NCBI GenBank assembly: GCA_028023455.1
Contig: JAQFVV010006215.1
Span: forward strand, 3,953,230-4,017,229
DNA length: 64,000 nt
Reading direction: 5' to 3'
From: Epiperipatus broadwayi
Taxonomy: Eukaryota > Onychophora > Udeonychophora > Euonychophora > Peripatidae
The translations under genes and the position numbers were made by a program. The notes under the pieces were generated by a model. It saw nothing but the letters and a program-made list of their open reading frames with translations, did not search any database and was not told the origin of the DNA. How positions within the stretch are numbered: the first letter of the stretch is position 1; each line of letters starts with the position of its first letter. Positions 56,650 through 64,000 of the stretch are shown here, one piece after another.

Positions 56650-59242
56650 TTAATGTATCATTAATAATAAAAATAAGCATACCATTTGGTTTTCCTAATC
56701 TAGCACCATCATAGATAAATAAACACACATAAAATATCATTGTAGATAAATAATCATTTACTTTAAATCTACACATTAGGATTAATATGGTGAATCCATC
56801 CTCTTAATTGATATCCATGTATATAAAAAGTTATAGACATTACATTTCCAGAAAATATTAAATTTTCTGCCACATATTTGTTTTTATTTATTGTAAAATA
56901 TTAAAATATCTAAATAAATCTTATCTCTAAAACAAATATATATTAATCTAAAACAACTAATAATAAAAATTAAAAAAATATAAAAATTTAAACTATTGCA
57001 AAGTTCATGATTTGCTTGCTGTTAAGTTGAAGGGAGAGAGTGGTTGCTATTGACTACCTGAAGTTCATTTAACAGATTTCCCTCCCCCCACTCTCAGCAC
57101 ATTCTAAACTCTGCAAAATAAAATGCTATATCAATAAAAATCTAATGGAAATTTTGTCCATCTCTTCCTGATAACAGTTTTTTTCTAATAAAGTTCATTA
57201 TGTTCATCAAAGAAGACACAAATTTCAGGGAAAAGTTCACAATAAAATCAATTATTTTGCTAGGTAATTTTTTTACATTTAAACATTTTCCTTGCTTATA
57301 CAGGTTTTTAATAAATCACTACAAAGTATTTTCTTTGGAAAGTGCTTGTTAAAACTTTTTAAAATAATATCATCTGTCACTTTAAATTTTTCAACAAATA
57401 ATTCTTTCACTTTAAAATTATTTTTCATGTATATATGAGCACCTAGCTGATAATAATTTTTAATACATAATTCTTTTAATTTTAAAATTTCTTATTTTTT
57501 CCCACATGCACATTTTTATTTGTTAATCACTTGCAAGATATTCACAATTTTTAGCATTCAAATAATATTTCTCTAGGATTTAATAAACATTTTAAAATAA
57601 CATTTATAGTTGACTTCTTCTTCGGACTAATAATAAAATCTTCTTATATTAGATTTAAAGCACTTTATCTTCATTTGCATAGCATTTGTAAAGTATTTAA
57701 CATTCATTCAGTATTTTAAAAATTAGTAGCAGATATATTGTAAATGACACATTTCAGATAATAGATAGAAAATTCATCAATATACAGTTCATTTTCATGC
57801 ATTGGTTAGCTTGCACACAGTCTTATTTCTTTTTTTTTAAATGGGAGATAATTTTCCCTATAGTTTTTGATAATTCTTCTTCAAATAACATGGATATAAA
57901 AATCCTGTAACAGTTTATATTTTGTAGGATTCATCATTAACATCCAATAAAATTATCCTTTCATCCCAACTATACAAATATAATTAATAACAATTGTTTT
58001 ACAATTCCTAAATGTGATTCTTTCATTTATATATCTCCATTTTTGATATTGTCTCCTCATTATTAGTATGTTGTTTGAATAACTCATTTTTGTCTCCATC
58101 AATTATCAAGGTTTCATTAAGCTTCATACGAATCTACCAACAGGGAATAGTAGATTTTTTTACTTCACAGTAGAATAAATTAAATTGACTTCTTAATATT
58201 ATAAATCATTTTATAATTTAATACTTTACTGATAAAAAAATAAAATATGTAAAAAAAATTTATAACTTTAAAATTACTTGATTGGAAATAAAATAAATTT
58301 ATAATACACTTGAATTGATTTGAATGGCTGTCTGACTAGAGTTAGCACATATATTTATAGCTTTTATTCTTTATCATTTGATTGGCTACTTTAATTTTCC
58401 AACAAGATAATTTACATATTAATTGATTTCTGTCTAGGATTTTTTTTCCTTATAATAATTTACCTGATTAACTTTTATATTAAATAAATTTTATTTAACA
58501 CTTCATTTAAATACAATATCAAAATACATGTTTTAACATTAAAATATTATTACCAATTTTAATACTAAGTTTAAAATATAAAATATTATTTAAACAACAT
58601 AACAAAAATTTTGATACATTTTTTAACAGAATCTAAAATAATTTGCAACATTAATGGAACTAAAATAATAAATTAACTTTATCAACTTTTATTAATAAGG
58701 AACTAAAATTAATTTAATCTGTTTAGAATGTGTGCACAAAGATAAATATACACACATTACAGGCTTACGACATCATTGCTAATATTTTATAATAATTAAA
58801 TGAGAATTATTTAAAATAACTTAAGAATTAAATTATTTAAAATACATTAGGAAATCTAGTTAAATATTAAATTTTACAATCAAAATTGTTACTTTAACAT
58901 TATATTCTTTCAAAACCAGGTGGCCATTGTTAATTTTTAGAAAAATTTACCCTAACTCTAATAACTTAGATATTTTGTGTTTGAATGTAATAAATATAAA
59001 AAAACATGCATTAAAAGAAAGGTCATATATGAAAGAATGTAATGAAGCTGTTAAAATAATCATTTCATAAAGAAAAAGTTAAGAAAAAGAATATTTTTAA
59101 TAGTTTTAAGAATGTTTATTTTTCCACTGATTCACAAATCCTAAATTTTGAAATTCAAATGATAAAATGACAATTTCATAAACAGCTTCATCACATCCGT
59201 CACAAAATTAAAAAAAAAAAAAAGATGTATTGGAAGTCTTAC
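56650..59242. other. Intron of gene B; no gene seen
   Basis: AT-rich, stop-rich DNA between the inverted unit and the upstream exon. No repeat matched elsewhere in the window. Confidence 0.45.
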
Positions 59243-59339
59243 CTGAGGTAATTTTTCACTGAGAAAATTACTAAAACAGTGGCCTTGCTGTGATCCATTT
59301 TTATTCTACAGCCAGATGTGTCCATTTGTTCAAAAGTAC
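59243..59339 (-). CDS. Internal exon of gene B
   Basis: 97 bp bounded by acceptor (TGTTATAG|GT) and donor (CTCAG|GTAAGA). The open frame reads TFEQMDTSGCRIKMDHSK then ATVLVIFSVKNYL and leaves AG, which completes a Ser codon with the T starting the exon at 50812. It enters with two bases of a split codon, so a preceding exon must end in phase 1. The other frames contain stops. Joined with the terminal exon it gives the N-terminal strands of the cystine-knot domain; the assignment rests on phase match, splice sites and strand. The intron between them is 8.4 kb. Confidence 0.6.
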
Positions 59340-59489
59340 CTATAACAATATGAATGGTTATTAGTGGAGAAAAAAGTAACAGAACAGTGTATTCAAAAAT
59401 AAATAAATAAACTCATAAAAAATAAAATGAATAAAAATAAATCAATAAAGATAATTTTTTATTATTATTAACAATGATTACATGTGTGG

Positions 59490-59880
59490 AAGAAAGGCTG
59501 AGTTCAAATACATGGCACTATAACACAGAGTGGATGGATTGATAAAGCCAGAAACTGTGTATAAAATATCCTATATTACATGAAATTCCAGTTATGTAGC
59601 ATAAACTTGTATATAAATATATTTATTATTTTGCATAAAAGATATGAAGGCTGAGTTCAAATACATGGCACTATAACACAGAGTGGATGGATTGATGAAG
59701 CCAGAAAGTGTGTATAAAATATCCTATATTACATAAAATTCCAGTTGTGTAGCATGAACTTGTATATAAATATATTTATTATTTTGCATAAAAGATATGA
59801 AGAAAGGCTGAGTTCAAATACATGGCACTGTAACAATAAGGGGATGGATTGAGGAAGCCAGAAAATCTATACAATATCCT
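59490..59880. repeat. Tandem repeat, about 158-bp unit, 2.5 copies
   Basis: GGCTGAGTTCAAATACATGG recurs at about 59498, 59649 and 59807, each followed by GGATGGATTGA and AGCCAGAAA. The GAGTTCAAATAC resembles a tRNA B-box, so it could derive from a SINE, but no A-box is evident. Confidence 0.75.
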
Positions 59881-60060
59881 ATATTACTTGCTTAAAATTG
59901 ACACAAATCAATTGCGGGTCATAACTTTAGCAAGTCTGGGCTGATGCAATAATTCATCCATAAATTCAAACTTGGTCACGTGTGATACAATATTCATATT
60001 TATAATCATGCCAAAAAATGCAACAGCTCACACGGTGACAGATTACCCCAGTCCCCAACT

Positions 60061-60205
60061 TTTTTCATTCTACAGCATATTTATTTGAAAATATTATAAT
60101 TTATTATTCTATAGCATATTTATTTGTTTCAGTACATTGAAAATATTATAATTTATTATTCTATAGCATATTTATTTGTTTCAGTATATAGAAAATATTA
60201 TAATT
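60061..60205. repeat. Tandem repeat, about 60-bp unit, 3 copies
   Basis: CATATTTATTTG, GAAAATATTATAATTTAT and ATTCTATAG repeat three times with small differences. Confidence 0.8.
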
Positions 60206-60243
60206 TATAAAAAGAAAATATATATAAAAAAGTAATTACATAC

Positions 60244-60597
60244 CCTTGAACATTATCCAAAAACGTAATTTGAGAAGAGGGCCCAGAATCGCGGACAACT
60301 TCAACGGAAAATCAGAATAAAATCTTCAGTAATTGATCCAACCATTGTGGAATAACTTTTTTACGATATATAAACTGATAAAAATAAAAAATAAAAATTT
60401 TTTTTAGGTACCCTTCGCTAAAAATATTCATAAAAAATCTAAAAATTGTCGTACAGAAAAAATTCTTACATTTTCATGTAGAGAACAAAATGGCACAAAA
60501 AATGTCGTAAGGCCAGTATGTGTGATGTTTACCGGTTACGCTAAACTCAGCTCAAAATAGAAATTTCTAGAAAAGTCGTACTGGGGGTCAAAGGGTT
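60244..60597. mobile_element. piggyBac-type MITE candidate
   Basis: Left end CCCTTGAAC and right end (complement) CCCTTTGACC are short inverted termini. The right end is followed by TTAA (60598-60601), the piggyBac target site. The left TTAA is not preserved. There is no ORF. It is a guess based on termini only. Confidence 0.35.
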
Positions 60598-60849
60598 AAT
60601 AATAAATACTAATTAATTTTATACTTTAAATATTAGATCATAGATTACTTTTATTTATAAATTGAACTTGTATATCTTAAAAATATTTTAGATATGCTTT
60701 TAAATCAATTATACAGTATATTTGAGCTTGTCTTATGCATAAAATTAATATAGAATGATACTAGTAAATAAGAATTTTTTTTTTTAAAAAAACTGATATA
60801 TTAAAACCTTTTTTAATAGAATGTGGAGATGGTATGGTCACGATATATA

Positions 60850-61140
60850 TATAATAGAAATTCATATAACACTACAATACTAACCAAACAAAATTTTACT
60901 CACGAAGACGTCCTTTGATGTTAGAGAAAGTTGTTTTTTTTGAAGTGAATGATGAGAAGATTATTTTGTTTTGTATATATATGTTTTATGTTTAGATGAA
61001 TTTCACTTGAGAAGGTCTATTTGTTAATAGATTAAACCATAGTTGTGGAAAGAATTTTAGTAAAGTTTTGTCTTGTATGTTATATGATTTTCTACTTATT
61101 TTTAATTTCTAGTATAGCATCAGGCAGTATTTAATATATA
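60850..61140 (+). mobile_element. PLE 3' end, third site
   Basis: The coding remnant KTSFDV at 60910-60930 is followed by the same 3' UTR as at 52120-52260. The hammerhead-like core UUGAGAA lies at 61007-61013, but G of GAAA is changed, so it is dead. A short inverted tail precedes it (60860-60905), repeating the head-to-head pattern. Confidence 0.6.
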
Positions 61141-64000
61141 TTTAAATAATAAGTGAAATAATACTTCAAGCTGAAGAGGATAGAATGTAACCAATAGAAA
61201 ACAGTCAACACCTAAACATGCCAACATAGATAGTAATCAATATTTCTCACTGTTCTCAAGGCAACCTCTCTCCTTTTAATAGCAAGAATGGAAATCCACT
61301 CTTACTAATAGGTCCAATGAATATATATGGACACTTAAAGATTGCAACAAGAAAAGTTATTGAGAATTGATCATGCCACACTTTAGGCAAACAATAAATG
61401 GTTGTAAATGATTAGATTATAATATTAATAAATGTGAACCTATGTGTTGATATGTTAAACTTAATCAGATAATTTAAATTTTTTCCAACTGTTATATATA
61501 TATATATCTATAACCATAAACGTAATGGTGACAATCAAATTAATTAACAATTTATATGTAAAAGAATAGCAATTAATTTCTCTAGTGGTAATAGTAACAT
61601 TTCCAGCAGCTTTATCATCTATCTAAAATCCAACTACCTCTTTCTTGACTGACGGGTAATCTGGTAAAGACAACTTTCTTTGTTCATAAATAGAGTAAAA
61701 TCTACTTACCATGGATGTCACTTCCTAGTCAAAAATATCATTCTTACAAACATATGTTTGATCCTCTATATATAAAAAAAATATTGCTTTTGGTTGCTAG
61801 TGAATGACAATTATGAACATTTATAACACTAATCATCACATACGTATACACACACACATATATATATAATTACCTTTTACTACGAGATAAGATGTACATA
61901 TATAAAACATAAGGGAAAGAAAAATATAGACATTGTTACTAACAATAATTATTTTATTATAATAAAAACAATGTTTGAATAGATCCATTCATCAAAGACC
62001 TTTGTCTATTAATTCTTTAAAAAACTGGGTTCAAATGTATTATGAAATATTTTGATACATGTAATTAATTTTAAAACATTTAATTTATTCTGAGATTATT
62101 TTAAAATCCTTTATATTTTTATCCTTTCAGTTAAATAAATACGCAAGAAAGAAAAAGAGAGGAAATAAAAAAAAATCGAATTTATTTATTATATCATTTT
62201 CCATTTTCGCAATACTGTATTTTCAAAATAAAATATAAGAAAATAAAATTGAATATCTAAGCTTAAAGTGTGACAATAAAGAAAAATAAATAACTTATAA
62301 ACTCTTTCTTGATCGATTGATTTGGAATATGTGCATAAATAGTATCATAGCTATCTTATGCAACTATGATGATCAAAATACATAGAATATTATTTAAATT
62401 TTCAACAAGGTTATCCATAAACTTGGAATAGCTTTTTTTTTATAAGTTATAGACTTATTGTTTCATAAATCCATCACTATATTTAATTCTCAGTTCACTT
62501 TTAGGAAGACAATATAATGCATCATATCTGTTATAATTCAGATTAACCTTTCAGATAGTCAGATAAAGAGCAAACTGTGATTTCATGACTTCTGTAGGTT
62601 TTTCTAACATAGTACTATTTTTTGCTGTAAAACTACCTAGCATGAAACTGATAGGAAGCATACTATTAATAACTTTCAACCAATCATTCTGAAGATCCTA
62701 ACAATTTTAGTGAGGGAGTCCATAACTTTGATTTGGTAATATATTGAAAAATATTTTTTAACACTTTCCCAACAACATGATCAATGTCTAATATTAGAGT
62801 AAATTAATAGTTTCATAGCTATTGCCAGTAGGATTCTTCTTTACTTCTGGCTTCAAATTAATTTCAGTTCAGCAGTTTGTCTGTTCGAATTTTCAATAAC
62901 ATTTCCTACTGCCTGAAAATAATTTTTCCTCTTTTTTATAAATAATCTACTTGTTGGCCAAAAACAAAACAAAAAAAAACAACAATAACATATTTTTAAA
63001 ACTCATTTGTTAACACATTTTTAAAATATATCACATCACATCTGTTACTGGCTCCCCGTTTTAGTTTCTTTTTTCTTAGTTTAGGGAATTAATCTTTTCT
63101 AAAACTATTCCTATTTAAAAGTGGAGTTTCTTAGCTCTCTTTTCATATACAAGTTATGTCAATACGTTATCACAAGTAAGAACAATTTCAATATTTATAA
63201 AAACACTGTGCAAATTATATGGAAGCCATCGAAATTTCAAATGATTACTACAGTGATTTTGTATTTTAATGAAAATTATTTGTTTAACTTAATTTTGCTG
63301 AGTGGATGAGAGAGGCTGATGGTCAGGAGGGGCTCCGGGAGACTGAATCTTAGTTCTGTTGAATATGATAGCGTGGATCATTTCCGACTTTGATTTTCTC
63401 ATTCATAGGAAAGGAGAAATAACATTATTTGTAGCGGTTTTTAGCGTTATTCTTATAAATGATTTTATCCATGTGTTATTGCAGATTTAAGCTGCAGTTT
63501 AACCTAATGGTTTTAATTACAAGTGATTTGCTTTATTTATGACTATTATTTCCAATGTGATTATTGATAAGGTTGGCCCTTTGCTCTTCATGTGGCTCTT
63601 CATGATGGATTAGAATGATTTTCACAGAGACATTTCAAAGCTTAGTTTTTTTCCTAGTTCTTCATAAGTCTTCCAATGTATACCGAATTGCTCACTTCTG
63701 GGGATATTCGAGGCCATTCTGGAGAACTGAACAGTAGATTGGCTTAGTCCGTATTTTATACTATCTCAAGTGTTTTTCTATTCCTCAACTTATCTGCTGC
63801 AAATTGGATTTTTCAATATTGTACTCCTAAAACGCTATTTGTATTTGAACTCTAGATTTTACAAATAATTCCTAATTGTAACCTAGCTTTACTTTTAATA
63901 ATTAATCATCTCATGGACTAATGCTCTGAGTTGTCACAGGTTGATTAATTTCTGGAAAAATATGGACAAAAAATACAGTGTATCATCATCTTAGATCTCC
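61141..64000. other. No gene seen
   Basis: AT-rich and stop-rich. Earlier exons of gene B would be expected here or beyond the window. A splice-like patch at 61707-61768 (minus: ATATATAG|AG and CATG|GTAAGT) has stops in all frames. A GC-richer patch at 63300-63390 has no recognised content. Confidence 0.4.

Noticed and set aside
60241-60310. Possible upstream exon of gene B (minus, ending AAGG|GTATGT)
   Set aside because: Phase would fit exon 59243-59339 and one frame is open, but the segment lies within a short-TIR MITE candidate, has no cysteine pattern and no clean acceptor.
61707-61768. Splice-bounded segment on the minus strand
   Set aside because: Stops occur in all three frames; at best it could be untranslated.

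Overview
This window is AT-rich eukaryotic DNA from an animal, most likely a mollusc and plausibly a cephalopod. The reasons are the long (ATCT)n microsatellite, long introns, several decayed copies of one apurinic-endonuclease LINE family, Penelope-like elements (PLEs) with GIY-YIG endonucleases, and many AT-centred palindromes. No bacterial-style gene organisation is present. The species assignment is inference. Almost all of the window is mobile-element debris and intron-like AT-rich sequence.

Host genes: I can support only pieces of two. A terminal coding exon at 19905-20067 (+) and one at 50641-50812 (-) encode homologous cysteine-rich C-termini (C-x3-C-x-C, about 30 residues, C-x-C-x-C) resembling Spaetzle-type cystine-knot ligands. 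Both exons follow a polypyrimidine-AG acceptor, enter in the same phase, and the genes are convergent. A 97-bp internal exon at 59243-59339 (-) splices in frame onto the second one across an 8.4-kb intron filled with PLE debris. A CCAAT/CpG-containing promoter-like segment with a splice donor ends at 32660 (+).

Mobile elements, left to right: LINE 5' fragment (55-1268); retrozyme-like repeat units with hammerhead ribozymes (1438-1782, 3093-3530); foldback (3640-4180); LINE 3' fragment (4480-5245); PLE 3' fragment (6515-6840); a 2.19-kb terminal-inverted-repeat transposon carrying an internal satellite (8001-10188); a second LINE type (10300-12500); microsatellite (12859-13370); three successive minus-strand LINE copies (13557-17490); decayed retroelement ORFs (20924-21870, 22236-22840); a nearly full-length LINE (24696-28575) split by a 1.3-kb mariner-like element; a 5.5-kb LTR element with only a gag-like ORF (35978-41500, minus); inverted repeats (41487-41614, 44388-45955); a PLE with RT and GIY-YIG (48100-49400, minus) abutting a hammerhead-bearing unit; nested head-to-head PLE 3' ends (51040-52260, 54945-55405); a foldback with flanking 17-bp direct repeats (52821-53331); and a tandem dimer plus inverted copy of a 420-bp hammerhead unit (55433-56620).

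The most interesting signal is a set of hammerhead-ribozyme sequences in units of about 420 bp, and just after PLE stop codons. Two have a fully canonical core. Two further subfamilies have conserved stems but altered cores: A9 to U in one, and a paired C3U/G8A change in the other. All have a palindromic stem III, which suggests that cleavage needs a tandem or dimeric transcript.
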